Shown piece by piece: positions 46,943 to 58,065 of a DNA stretch of 64,000 nt; within the stretch, counting starts at the first letter, position 1; each line of letters begins with the position of its first letter. Made by a program: the position numbers and the translations under genes. Where the stretch lies: assembly GCA_963920575.1 (NCBI GenBank), contig OY986970.1, forward strand, positions 1,503,001 to 1,567,000, written 5' to 3'. Under the pieces are notes generated by a model that saw only the letters and a list, made by a program, of their open reading frames with translations, did not search any database and was not told where the DNA came from. The DNA is from Narthecium ossifragum. Taxonomy: Eukaryota; Streptophyta; Magnoliopsida; Dioscoreales; Nartheciaceae.

Positions 46943-48060
46943 CTCGGATAAATACTGATGAGCCAATGAAGACCATACTGATGCACCCCACACAGTTATT
47001 CCATTCAAACTGATCAGCTGAACCTCCCACAGCCATAAGCTATAGCCTCTCCTATATATATATGTATGTATACAACTCTTCGATCCAATTAAAGCCAGTA
47101 AATTAAGTACCCTTCTTCCCCAAAACCCAGCAAGAAACACCCATTGAACAAGAATCTCGATCTCCAAATTAAGCAATCACTTGTGGCTGGAGCTATAGGA
47201 GTAATGGCTGGCTTGATAGGCTTCGGTGGTTTCATTTGAAGAATACGGGATCGAGGAAGGTATAAGAGGAGGGTGACAGAAGAGAGTGAGCACACATGGT
47301 GCTTTCTTGCATGAAGGGTGGCCATGCTCGAAGCTATGGGTGCTCACTTCTCTATCTGTCACTCGCCACACCATTTCTTAATTTAGCAGCTCGTTTCTTG
47401 CATGCTCTTATATATGTGCGCGCGCGCGCGCGCGTTAATTATCTTCTTATGTGCATGAAATATAGAGACAATCTAGTGATCTTAATTTAGATGTGATAGA
47501 GTACGTACGAGTTTCGTTGATTAATTCTACGAGTTTAAGTTGGATATGAATATGAGTGGTGGGTGGTGTTGTTATATGAGTTCTACCTCTACTACTTTGG
47601 TTTCATGATGTTACAATTTTTTTTTATGCTTTCGGCGGTGATACAACAAATCTGCTCCATCTCCTGGTTGTGAGTAGTGGGGTTACCTCCATCTTCAAAT
47701 ATCTATCAGTTTTGGATGGTATAATTTTTTTTGTGTTGGTCTTGGTGGTGATTCTGTTCTTCTTGTGAATATGTTGTTGGGTTTTGAAGGTCTTGAAGAT
47801 GATAATTTTTTTTGTGAAAATGTTGTTTTGGGTTTGGCATACATTCGTATAGTTCTAATTTGTTGTACCATTCTAATTATTCTCTAAACTTTGTCTAGTC
47901 TTTGGGCTGAATTTCTCAAAAAAACAAAAAGAAAGAATTAATTCCCAACGTCTTTGACGAGGAGAATTAATTCTACATTTGGATGCATGCTCTACTCTTT
48001 TTTACGTTGTTTTTTTTCTTTATATCTCTAGAAAATATAACAAGAGAGGCGATAGTGTTG
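44179..48060. other. Gene-poor region upstream of LCYE with dispersed repeats
   Basis: Contains the LCYE promoter (44179-44420). Three related AT-rich repeat copies follow: 44560-44740 (inverted), 45287-45485 and 45815-46010, sharing 'tttggtat', 'gggttagaaaa', 'ggatagaaaaaaaat' and 'gtgatggtagg'. There is an AT microsatellite (46888-46938) and a GC dinucleotide run (47417-47436). A sequence ending 'ctttgggctgaatttctc' plus A-rich tail (to ~47935) resembles the LINE 3' ends elsewhere in the window. No convincing gene was found. Confidence 0.5.
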
Positions 48061-48068
48061 TTCGAGCG

Positions 48069-48823
48069 TGTCACAAAACCGGGAGGATGTTCTCTTAGTC
48101 ATGCTAATGAGTGAGGGTTATGTTGTTTGTATTGGGACCCTCCCCATGAGAGACATCAACGAGAGACGTCGACGAGAAACGACGAGGACGCGCGGCGTTG
48201 GACAAACAAAGCTGCAGGAAGACAAAGGATCGATCCTTTGCTTGGAAAGGATCGATCCTCTTCTCATGACAAAGACCTGGGCTGGAAAGGATCGATCCTC
48301 CCAGACGAGTTTTTCCATGACAGAGAGCACAGATTTGGATGATCGATCCTCATCCTCAAGAGGATCGATCATCGTCGGGGCGGTCTATTCCATGGAATGA
48401 AAGGATCGATCCTTTCATTCAAGAAGATCGATCCTTTGCGGCATCCGGGCTAAAATCAAGGGTTCAGATTAATCCGAGTGTGGGTTAATTAGTGGATATA
48501 AATAGGGTTAGTGTGTAACCCTAATTAGTGGGTGCTTGATATCAGAAACCCTAGAGAGAGAGGTCTGGGGGCTTGATAGAAAGTTGGGCATTCTTGAGTG
48601 AATGTATTTTGGGAGGGTTGAGAGAGATTTATATGTGAGAGTTGAGGGATTAAGTCTTGTAAATCTCCTCATATATTGAAGTTTTCTCTCTTCCCGTGGT
48701 TTTTCCTTTGTGGTGATTTGCAGGAAGGTTTTCCACGTTAAATTCTTATGTCTCCTTTTCTAGTTGTATTTTGGTGATCTCCCATCTTAGTTGAATCTCC
48801 ACCAAATCCCTAACAGTTTGATA
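48069..48823. mobile_element. LTR-like sequence (Copia-type 3' end) with paired GATCGATC boxes
   Basis: The start TGTCACAAAACC and end ...AATCCCTAACA have TG/CA ends. The last ~170 bp ('cttgtaaatctcc...cccgtggtttttcc...ggttttccacgttaaatt') resembles the 3' part of Copia LTRs, and the following 'gtttgataac' could be a degenerate Met-tRNA primer site. No target duplication was found, so the ends are uncertain. Confidence 0.5.
48228..48433. repeat. GATCGATC box array, first copy
   Basis: Boxes start at 48228, 48250, 48290, 48341, 48363, 48404 and 48426. Three pairs have exactly 22 bp start-to-start spacing; most boxes are embedded in AGGATCGATCCT. Confidence 0.9.
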
Positions 48824-49684
48824 ACTAATTCTGTACTTGTTCATATTTGTAAATCTTAACAGCTCATCTTATAAAATAAAATAAAAACTCCCAGCCCTCG
48901 TTAGGTTCGGCTTTTAGGTTGCTCTGAAACTTGGAATATTGGATTTTATTGCAGGGTTGCATATATAGTGAATAATTATAAGGATTTTTAGCTTGTATTT
49001 CTATAGTTCTATATCACGTGATCTCTCAAATAATCAAGATTTTAATATATATCAGAGACCCACCCCCCCAAGATACACCCCTAATTAAATTTCTGACAAT
49101 ATCACATAAAACCCCCTGAAAATATAGGCCGGGTTGTGTACTTGTATATATCATTTACCCTTTAATTTCTCTCCACTTAACAGACTTAATCATGATTAAT
49201 ATACATGACGAAGTTTAGAAATGGCTAAGATCATGTTGGCATTAAGACATAAGCTTAAGAAATACATAGAATACCCATTATTGTTAAAGGTGGTTTAGTA
49301 ATTTTGTCTATAATTAGCTACAGTTGATTCCTTAATTTCTTCTTCCTTTTTTTATTCTTTTGTTGAGTTAGAAAATGCACGATATTAAAGTTAGGCAAAA
49401 AAAATTGTGTTGGACTTTGGTTAGAAATCAATTGCTGTCACAATTAATGAACATAGTTATGATCTGAGACCACTGGAATTAATGGAACCTCTTCAAGTTG
49501 TGGCCAAAGAACCAGATTAGTGGCTACAAGAGAACCGCCAGAGCTATATATATATATATCTACTGTATTCTTTGATATACAAATTAAAAAGCGTTCCTTA
49601 GAGTGTTACATGCAATTAAGTAGATTGCCGACCATTAGATTGCTGTCCATAATTAGAGACGTTAATTAACCAAGATCTGGTGAA
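48824..49684. other. AT-rich spacer
   Basis: A short TA microsatellite (49544-49558). No gene or defined element was recognised. Confidence 0.4.
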
Positions 49685-49899
49685 CACATTGTGAGGACCT
49701 GCCCCTCTTTTTCCTTTGGCTTGTTTTTGACCCAAGGGCAATTTGGGAAATTACGCCTTGGCGGTCGTTTCACACGGGGTGTGCACACACAGACCTTGTT
49801 TGGTGCTTGTGGTTGTTAGAAAGGTTAGCTGAACCCGAGGTTGGGGGTTCTGGACTTGGGCCTGTGTCCCATCCCAAGTTTGTCTTTCAGGGCTCAGAA

Positions 49900-50833
49900 G
49901 ATCGATCACCTAGGGGTGGAGATCGATCCTGTGGCTAGCAAGATCGATCCCGCATGCAAGGATGATCGATCCTGCCTGTGCCTGGAAGTCTTTGTCGGTG
50001 GCTTTCGAAGGACGGCCACCGCGGTGGCCGTCGCTTCCCCTGTCAGGGGAGGGGAGACTTTTGCTCCCCTCCTTTGCCTTTCCCGCGGTTTCTCCGGCTT
50101 TCCCCGGCCTTACCCCCTTCCCCTCCCCCTCCTTTCTTCCCCTCTTCTTCTTCTTTCCCGCGGATGCTCTGCTTCTTCCCCTGTTCCGACCGCCCCTTTC
50201 TCTCCTCCGTTCTTCCTCCTCCGGCCACCTCTCCTGGAGCTTGAAGGCTCGTTGGGTTCGTGGCGAGGCGAGGAAGATCCCTGGCTAGGCTTCGTGGATC
50301 GAAGCTGCTCTGAGGAGGTAGGGATCCCACTCCAAACTCCGGCTAGCTTTGAGGGTTTAAATCCGGGTTTTGTTCTTGATAGATCTCCTTGTGGAGATGT
50401 TGGTTTCCTGTTTTGAGGCCTTGAGTAGCCTCGTGGTACTCAGATCTACCAGCCCACCAAGTTTGGTGATGTTTGGTTGTGCTTTCCGGCGGTTCTCCGG
50501 CCGGGAGCACGCCGGAACCCATTTTTGGGTGATCGATCCTTCAGGGAGAAAGGATCGGTCTTCTGGTGTTGGCTTGCTGCGCCCAGCACATGATCGATCT
50601 TCTTATGGGAGGAGATCGATCATGGGGCCTGGGTTAGCAGGGATACCCTTCGTCCCGAGAATGATCGATCTTCCTGGGAGGAAGGATCGATCTTCCTTGG
50701 TGCGACTAAGGGCGCCCTCTGTCACCAAAAAGATCGATCTTCCTAGGAGGAATGATCGATCTTCTTTGGCTCGACTGTGAGAGAAGCTCACTGTTGCTTA
50801 AGTGATCGATCCTTCCCTTGGTGAGGATCGATC
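49900..50833. repeat. GATCGATC box array, second copy, in the solo LTR
   Basis: Boxes start at 49900, 49921, 49942 and 49964 (21, 21, 22 bp apart). Five pairs follow at 50531/50553 (second box GATCGGTC), 50592/50614, 50663/50685, 50732/50754 and 50804/50826, each 22 bp apart. The five pairs repeat every 61-72 bp. Confidence 0.92.
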
Positions 50834-51215
50834 CTTTAGTCACAGCGAGGGTTTTTAAGAGCTTTGCCCGCGGGGCTTCGCATGTAAGTGGGTTTTGACG
50901 GTTTTACCCTTGGGGCTTCTATGTTTTACATTATTGCTTATGTTTACTGCTTTGTGGGTAACCGAGGGAGTAATGAACCCTCGGGAATGCTTAGAATAAT
51001 GGGCCATGGGTTATGCCCTTTTACCGCTTTATGATGAACCGAAGGAAGTCATGATCCTCGGGAGTGGTTAGTATAAATGGGCCGAAGGTGTGCCCTTGGT
51101 ATGCTGTTTGTTACCGCTTTATTCATATCCTGCCCTGCTCCTGTGCATTAGACATGCTAGGTTGGACTGGGTGGGGTTGACCCGTGGACTCCGGTGATCT
51201 AGGACTAAGCGTGGG

Positions 51216-51730
51216 ATGCCGTTACCCCGGTAAGGGTGTCCTACAAGTATCGTCCGACCCACTCTGTGTCAAGGACCGTCGGAGGTAGCCCAGTCCTTGA
51301 GCAGTGGCTATCGGAGGGACGTAGGTTGGACAGGAACCTTGGGGGGGGGGGGAGGACATCGATGGGATCGATGGATTCCCTGGCTAGGCTTAGTCTTGGG
51401 TCAGGAGTTAGGGGTCCTGTTGGCTCTGTGGCTTGGAGTACTGAGATATGGTAGTCCTAACCTCGGTCGTTCCGCCAAGTGTGGAGATCCCGCTTGGGGA
51501 AGGGTGTCCTACCAGTAGCGTCATGTCCACCCTGTGTCAGGGATTGTCGGAGTTGCCCACCCCTGAGCAGTGGTTGTCGGAGGGGCGTACTTGGGACAGG
51601 AATCCTTCGGGTTAGTGACGGGATTGATGGGGTCCTTGGCAAGCCTCAGTACTTGGCCTCAGGGTTGGTTCGTTGGGTTTGCCTTCTTAGCGAGGGTGGT
51701 AGAGTAGGACCCTGCTGAGCTGTTGCTCAT
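51216..51730. repeat. Two-copy tandem duplication, ~268-bp unit, in the solo LTR
   Basis: 'agggtgtcctac(a/c)agta(t)cgtc...ctgtgtca(a/g)gga...gagcagtgg(c/t)...' occurs at 51233 and again at 51501, followed in both by a 'ggacaggaa(c/t)c...gggat(c/t)gatgg' block. The first copy has a G-run expansion at 51341-51352. Confidence 0.8.
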
Positions 51731-52135
51731 GCCTACCTGGACTGTGTTTGTTGCAGGTGCAGGTGGCCGCTCTGTTCCCGTGTTGCCCCCGCGGCCGTCT
51801 CGTGGCAGTGCGCCGGATCCTGACCATGTCTGAGGGTCAGGATGGTTTTATTTGCGCCTTCGCGGAGACCCCGGTGGGTGTTGTAGTTTCTTTTTGGGGA
51901 CTGTTGATCCCTTGTAGCTTGTTGTACTAAACTCTGTTTAACGCTATTATTACCGTTTTGTAATAGTTGTTAATAGATGTTGTAGTAGCTTGCTTCCGCT
52001 TGTGCCTGTTGGCAGCTGTTTCCGTCAGCTGGCCGTAGTCTCAACTGTTTCCGCCAATTGAGGCTGTAGTTGTAGGTTTTTCCCCCTCGCGTCCCCGGCC
52101 CGGGTGCGCTCTGCGGGTCGGGGCGCGACACACAT

Positions 52136-53560
52136 GATCGCCATAAATTAATGAGTGTCTAGCTCATGTGGTTTCCTAGGTCCACAAGCCTAATCCGAGA
52201 TAGCTACTCTTTTTTTTTTCTTTTGAAGACATAAGTCAAAAGACTGAGATACATCAATTAAACAGCATAAACACCCACCGGGGTCTACCCCACTGAGGGA
52301 TGTCTAGTGACAATAGAAACGATCTCACGTGCATGTCTTGTTATAGCTTATTTCTTTTAGTTGCTATTGCTTTATTATGGGTAATTAGGTCGGCATTGTT
52401 ATAGCTAATTAGTCGGAGTTAGATTAGTTTAGTTTGACTTTGATTCTTTATCTCGGCTTATGTTCAATAACGTGCTTAACTGTGATTGTAAAAAAAAAAA
52501 TTAATAACTTCAAAGTCTGAGATATACTAATTTAGCAAGCAACCAAATCTTTTCTTCTTTTTTTTTAAAACATGAATGATTAAGCCATATAGTCACGTTA
52601 GATAGCGCTGAATACTTTAAAAAGACATGACGACAAATTAAGAACGAAAGGTCCCATTAAAGCATTATTGTGATGTTATAAGAAACTTTCAATTTAGAGA
52701 GAGGCATACACGTATGCATGCATGAACGAGTTATTAGTAATGTATCACAGACCGGACTGCCTTAAGAAGGGCTTTTAGTTTAGGTCTCTACTGGTCGGAG
52801 CCATCACCTTCAAATGAGAAAACCAAACGAGTATGAACTCGATAATGACCTGCTTAAAATTGGGTCCAATTTATATATTAAAGTAGCAATAACTTGCTGG
52901 ACATCATTTGCCAAACAAACCACATCCTGACGAGTTGGCTTGTAAATTACGTTTACAGCGCGTGTAGGATCCGATCCGCTCAAATGGAGCCAACCCAGTC
53001 CCTATCAAATAATACAACACAATTGGCTAGGTCTTCTCTTGTAACAAGGCCAACAATTTTAGGGCGTATGGATCGTGTACGATGTGGTGAATGAGAGGAA
53101 TCCGAAGTGACAGATTCTGGATTCTGGATTCCGGATGCATCATTTTATTACAGAGGTTGATGATCAATGTGATGGTAGATGTGTGGATTGACCGTAAAGT
53201 TTGACGGTTGTATTTTGAGTTAGACGACTGAAGCAACGACCGATGCATAAATCGACCACCAGAATACGCAGAGGCGTGTATGAGTTGATAATTATTTTTG
53301 TCTCATGGGTATTGTTCTTATTATAGAAAAAACAAGTCTCAATTTCAATAAAATCTACATCTTTATTTTTAACATATGCAGATTCAACTCGTTCATACCA
53401 GACAAACCAAACGCTAGAATCAACAAATTCAATAAATTCAACTCATTTCATACTGATCAGCCAAACAACATAACAAAAATCCACAGAATCACCAAATTCA
53501 ACTCATTCCACAGATTCCTCATTCAGGTCATTCGCCAGATTCAGAGTTGCCAAATGCACC
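52136..53560. other. AT-rich intergenic stretch
   Basis: An A-rich tail near 52485-52501 may be a retroposon end. No gene was recognised. Confidence 0.35.
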
Positions 53561-53564
53561 CTTA

Positions 53565-53968
53565 TGGCACGTTTGGTTCGCACAAAGAATGGAGGACAGA
53601 TTGGGAATGAAAGCTGGCATGAAGTTGAGATGGGAATGAAGAGTAGAATGAGAATGATGCGGCATGTTTGGTTCGCATAAGGAATGAGATTGAAAATCAT
53701 GCTTGAAAGTGTTTGGTATATAAAAATAAGTGTGAGAATGAAATTTGAATAAGATATAAACAACCAAATTATTTTATAACCGCCATTAACCGTCATTCCG
53801 TCAGGAATGGAATAAGGGAGTTCGGGCTATTAGATGGGATAGTTTCATTCCCAACTTGTCAGGAATGAAGCATTCCATTCCCAAGTTTAATGTCTAACCA
53901 AACAACGGCAGCTTTGATCAGGATTTAACCATTCCATTCCCGACAGTTATGTCCAACCAAACGTGTCG
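53565..53968. mobile_element. PIF/Harbinger-like MITE (404 bp)
   Basis: The left end TGGCACGTTTGGTT and right end AACCAAACGTGTCG are imperfect inverted repeats (12 of 14) flanked by the 3-bp duplication TTA (53562-53564, 53969-53971), typical of PIF/Harbinger. The interior repeats 'ggaatga' motifs and a second internal 'catgtttggttcgcataaggaatga', suggesting a partial internal duplication. Confidence 0.72.
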
Positions 53969-54078
53969 TTAATAAAAGACAACTATACGCCACCACCAGG
54001 CCTAGTGGTAATTCTAAAATAACAACAAAAAATAATACTTATAATAATAATAACAATAATAATAGTAGACCGTTGAAA

Positions 54079-54205
54079 AATTATGAGGCTTGCAAAGGAG
54101 GTTACGGCCGGTCGCTCTGTACCGGAGAACTCGGTTGAGCGAAGGAGAGGTTCTGCCGTGGTACGTGTGGACGCCTCCGTTGATCCTAGCTTTAGTCTAG
54201 CGGGG
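54079..54205 (+). mobile_element. LINE 3' fragment, left part (interrupted by the Copia element)
   Basis: Starts after AGACCGTTGAAA (54067-54078) and reads EVTAGRSVPENSVERRRGSAVVRVDASVDPSFSLAG to the Copia 5' LTR at 54206. The frame resumes at 57614 as VTGAGDCGWEWVSG. The VVRVDAS part looks like the start of a LINE RNase H domain. Confidence 0.7.
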
Positions 54206-57200
54206 TGTTAAGGAAAGATCCACACCAAGATCAGAATCAAATCCTGAATATCTGGTGAAAGATATCTCCAACACACAATCACAGCAGATCAATTAGAATC
54301 AGTCTTGATTGTGTAAAATCTTTATTTGCTATAACTATGTAACAGCTTCATCTATAAATAAGATATTGATCCATATGCTGAATAAAGCAGTGGATCACCA
54401 ATTATTCTAAAATCTTCTTCTTCTTCTACGCTTCACAAACCTCTTCATGGTATCAGATGCCCTAACGGATTGACCTCCCTCGATCTATGGCTTCGGACGG
54501 TAGCATCTCTTCCGTTGCTTCCCTCTCCTTCAACACCATGGTCCATCTGCTCTCTATCAAACTAACCTCTACCAACTACCTTCTATGGCGAAGTCAGGTT
54601 CTTCCTCTCCTGACTAGCCAAAACCTTCTTGGCCATGTTGATGGTTCCACCGTCCCCCCTCCTTCTACTCTTATCTCTGACGATGTCCCTGTCTCTAATC
54701 CTCTCTATCTCGGATGGCAGCAAACCGATTCCCTGGTCCTCAGCCTCCTCTATTCCTCCCTTCCGGAGGAGGCGATGGCCGAGGTTCTTGGCTTGCACAC
54801 GGCTCATGAAGCATGGAGTGCCCTAGAAAATTCATTTTCTAACAAATCCAAAGCTCGGGAACTCCGCATCAAGGATGATCTTCAACTCATCAAGAAGGGC
54901 GATCGGAGTGTTGCTGAGTACTCGAAGGCCTTCAAGGCCCTCTGCGATCAACTTGCTGCGATGGGGCGGCCGATCGACAATATCGACAAATCTCATTGGT
55001 ATCTTCGTGGACTTGGTCCGGCCTTCTCCACCTTCTCTACGACTCTCTTCTCTCAATCCAGTCTCCCCTGCTTCAAGGACATTGTTCCCAAGGCAGAGAG
55101 CTATGATATCTTCATCAAATCCATTGAGAACACCACTGGCACTGTCTCTGCGTTTACTGCTGAACGCGGGGGTTTCTCTGGTCATCGTGGTGGTCGCCCT
55201 CCCCGTGGCAATCACAGAGGAGGTCGCGGTGGTCGCGGCCGCAGTCCACCATCTCCTTCCGCTGATTCCTCTCAAGATCCTAGCGCCCCACGTTCTACCT
55301 GTCAGATCTGCAAGAAATCCGGTCACTCTGCCGACAGATGCTGGTATCGTTATGATCGGAGTTCTCCCACTGCAAACCTTGCTGAGGCTCTTTCCTCGTG
55401 TACCATTACCAACAATCTGGCTTCGGACTGGTATACGGACACAGGTGCCTCCGCTCACATGACGAATGACGTTGCTCACTTGGACACTGCGAATGCCTAT
55501 ACTGGTACCGATCAAGTCATTGTAGGCAATGGTGCCTCTCTCCCTATCACTCATACCGGTTCTTCTTCACCCTCTTCTTTTCTTCGTTTATTAGATGTTC
55601 TTGTTGTTCCTCAGATCTCAAAAAATTTAATTTCCATCAGTAAACTGACGTCTGACTATCCTTATTCTGTTTCTTTCTTTGATTTGGGCTTCACTATACA
55701 TGACCTCATCACGGGCACGGTAGTGGGCACCGGTAGATGCGTAAATGGACTGTATGTGCTGGAGCGTGGACGCCAAGCCCTTCTAGCCTCACTGCAACCC
55801 AATAAGCCACGAGCTTCTTTTGATGTTTGGCATGCCAGGTTGGGCCATGTTTCCTTTAAAACAATTGCTCTTTTGAATAAAATTGGTATTTTATCTATTA
55901 CATCTATTCTTCCCTCCCCTAATATCTGTCATAGTTGTCAACTAGGGAAAAGCCGTCGGCTTCCTTTTGAACCCAACGCCAACAGAAATTCGGCTCCTCT
56001 AGGCTTAGTCCATTGTGACTTATGGGGTCCGTCTCCCATCCCTTCTCGAATGGGGTTTCGTTATTATGTTATTTTTGTTGATGATTATTCTCGTTTTACT
56101 TGGTTCTATCCTTTAAAAACCAAGGATGAATTCTACATAACCTTTCTTCGCTTTCAGAAGTTTGTTGAAAATCAGTTCTCCACTAAAATCCGAATCTTCC
56201 AGAGTGATGGTGGGACTGAATTCACTAACTTCCGTTTTAAAAATCACTTACTTGATTCTGGCATTCAGCATCAGGTTTCTTGCCCTTATACTCCTTCCCA
56301 AAACGGACAAGCCGAACGTAAACATCGCCATATCACGGAAACCGGCCTAACCATGCTCTTTCATGCTCAGGCTCCTCTGCATCTTTGGGTCGAAACCTTC
56401 AGCACAGCAACCTTCACCATCAACCGCCTGCCTACTACTGTACTCGATGACATCTCTCCCTATGAGGTACTGTATGGTAAGCCACCCCCTTATTCCATTT
56501 TTCATCCTTTTGGTTGTGTGTGCTTTCCTTTTTTGCGAGACTATACTTCCCATAAGCTTGCACCTCGTAGCGCACCTTGCATTTTTCTTGGTTACAGTAC
56601 ATTGCATAAGGGATTTCGTTGTCTCGATCGTTCCTCTGATCGAGTATATATTTCTCGCCATGTTACTTTTGACGAGCATGTATTTCCCTTTGCTTCCTCT
56701 GCTCATATTCCTACATCGCCATCCCGCGATTTCCTTGCTTTTTCCGACATTACGGATACCGCAGGTATTGCTTCCCCTGTTTTGCCATCTTCCTCTTCTA
56801 CAGGCTGCTCGTCGGGTTCTTTGTCTTCAGCTTCTGGATCCCTCGTTTGTGTTCCTTGTGCTCTTGAGGATCCCGCCCCTCATGCCTGTCCTCCGCCTGT
56901 TCCACCGGCTCCAGAGGAGGACTCCCCCCCCCCCCACCAGCTCAGCGCCCCCGGCTTCTCCTCTCCAACCGACGGCTGTCATTACTCCGCGCAACTCTCA
57001 TCAGATGATCACTCGATCAAAGGCCGGTGTGTTCAAACCAAAGGCCTATCATTGCATCAAAGGCCTACCGGAGTCTCCCTTCTTCGAATCTCTCTTGGCT
57101 CTGAAGGAACCCAAAGGCTTCGTATCTGCTTCCAAGCAACCTGTCTGGCTTTCGGCGATGGATGATGAAATGCGCGCCCTACATACAAATAAAACTTGGG

Positions 57201-57613
57201 TACTCGTTCCTCGCCCTTCGGATAAAAATGTGGTTGGATGCCGCTGGGTCTTTCGCACTAAACTCTGTCGCGATGGCAGCGTGGAGCGCTACAAGGCTCG
57301 CCTTGTTGCTAAAGGTTACACCCAACTCCCTGGCTTGGATTTCTCGGAAATCTTCAGTCCAGTCGTCAAGGCTGCCACCGTCCGGTTAGTACTCTCCCTT
57401 GCCATCACAGCCGGCTGGCCGCTTCGTCAACTGGATATCAAAAATGCCTTCTTGCATGGCATTCTCCTTGAGGAGGTCTTTATGGAGCAACCTCCGGGTT
57501 ACATAGATTCCCGCTATCCTGACCATGTTTGTCGCCTTCAGAAAGCACTTTATGGCCTCAAACAGGCACCTCGGGCGTGGTTTCACCGGCTCAGTACCTT
57601 CCTGGAGAAGTTT
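54206..57613 (+). mobile_element. Ty1/Copia retrotransposon, 3'-truncated within reverse transcriptase
   Basis: 5' LTR 54206-54447 (TGTTAAGG...TCTTCA), followed at once by the Met-tRNA primer site TGGTATCAGA. One gag-pol frame runs from 54487: gag, zinc knuckle CQICKKSGHSADRCW, protease WYTDTGASAHMT, integrase (HSCQLGK, DDYSRFTW, SDGGTEF, NGQAERKHRH). A frameshift lies at the C-run 56923-56935. Then comes reverse transcriptase in the next frame (WVFRTK, RYKARLVAKGYTQ, DIKNAFLHG, LYGLKQAPRAW). The element stops at ...FLEKFGFLC: the YADD catalytic part, RNase H and 3' LTR are absent. It cannot move on its own. Confidence 0.95.
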
Positions 57614-58053
57614 GGCTTCCTCTGCAGTCACTGGAGCAGGGGATTGTGGATGGGAATGGGTCTCTGGCGCACCACTAGGGAATGGCTTTGTTCTTCAAGG
57701 CGAGATGATTGCCATCGATCGAGCTATGCGGGCTACTTGTGCTCGAGGGATCAAAGATTTCGTGGTGGAGTCTGATTCACTGGACGGGATCAGGATTTTG
57801 AATGGGGTGCGGTTGTGGCCAATGGAGGTACAAGGTATAGCAAAAGATATTTGGTTGCATGCTCTTCAGTTTGACTACATTTCTTTTCTTCACGTTTCTA
57901 GAGATTGTAATGTCAGAGCGGATTGCATTGTTCGGTTTTGTCGATCTTTCAGGTTGCCTTTCTGTTGGACCTGTGAAAACAGGGTAGAGGTTTTGGATTG
58001 TTTAATGTAACATTTTGTACTAGTCTTTGGCTCATTTCATCAAAAGAAAAATA
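57614..58053 (+). mobile_element. LINE 3' fragment, right part with RNase H tail
   Basis: Frame VTGAGDCGWEWVSG...GEMIAIDRAMRAT...VVESDSLDGIRILNG...LHVSRDCNVRADCIVRF, a LINE-type RNase H, then 3' UTR ending 'tttggctcatttcatc' and an A-rich tail. It is followed by AGACCGCTGAAA (58054-58065), matching 54067-54078 at 11 of 12 positions and thus the LINE's target duplication spanning the whole composite. Confidence 0.82.
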
Positions 58054-58065
58054 AGACCGCTGAAA

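Larger units (their letters stand above)
49690..52130. mobile_element. Large solo LTR (2441 bp)
   Basis: Begins TGTGAGGACCTGCCCC and ends GGGGCGCGACA, with the exact 5-bp duplication CACAT on both sides (49685-49689, 52131-52135). There is no primer-binding site, polypurine tract or gag/pol frame next to it, so it is a solo LTR left by recombination. GC-rich ends of this style are common in Ty3/Gypsy LTRs. The open frames inside (e.g. 49841-50416, 50370-50780) arise from GC-rich and repeated sequence. Confidence 0.88.

Noticed and set aside
47089..47490. Short frames on both strands near the GC microsatellite
   Set aside because: No conserved motif, no intron-exon logic, likely chance.
49841..50780. 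Plus-strand frames of 191 and 136 aa with repeated KID..DRSS words
   Set aside because: The repeated residues are the translation of the GATCGATC boxes inside a solo LTR; no domain or normal gene structure.
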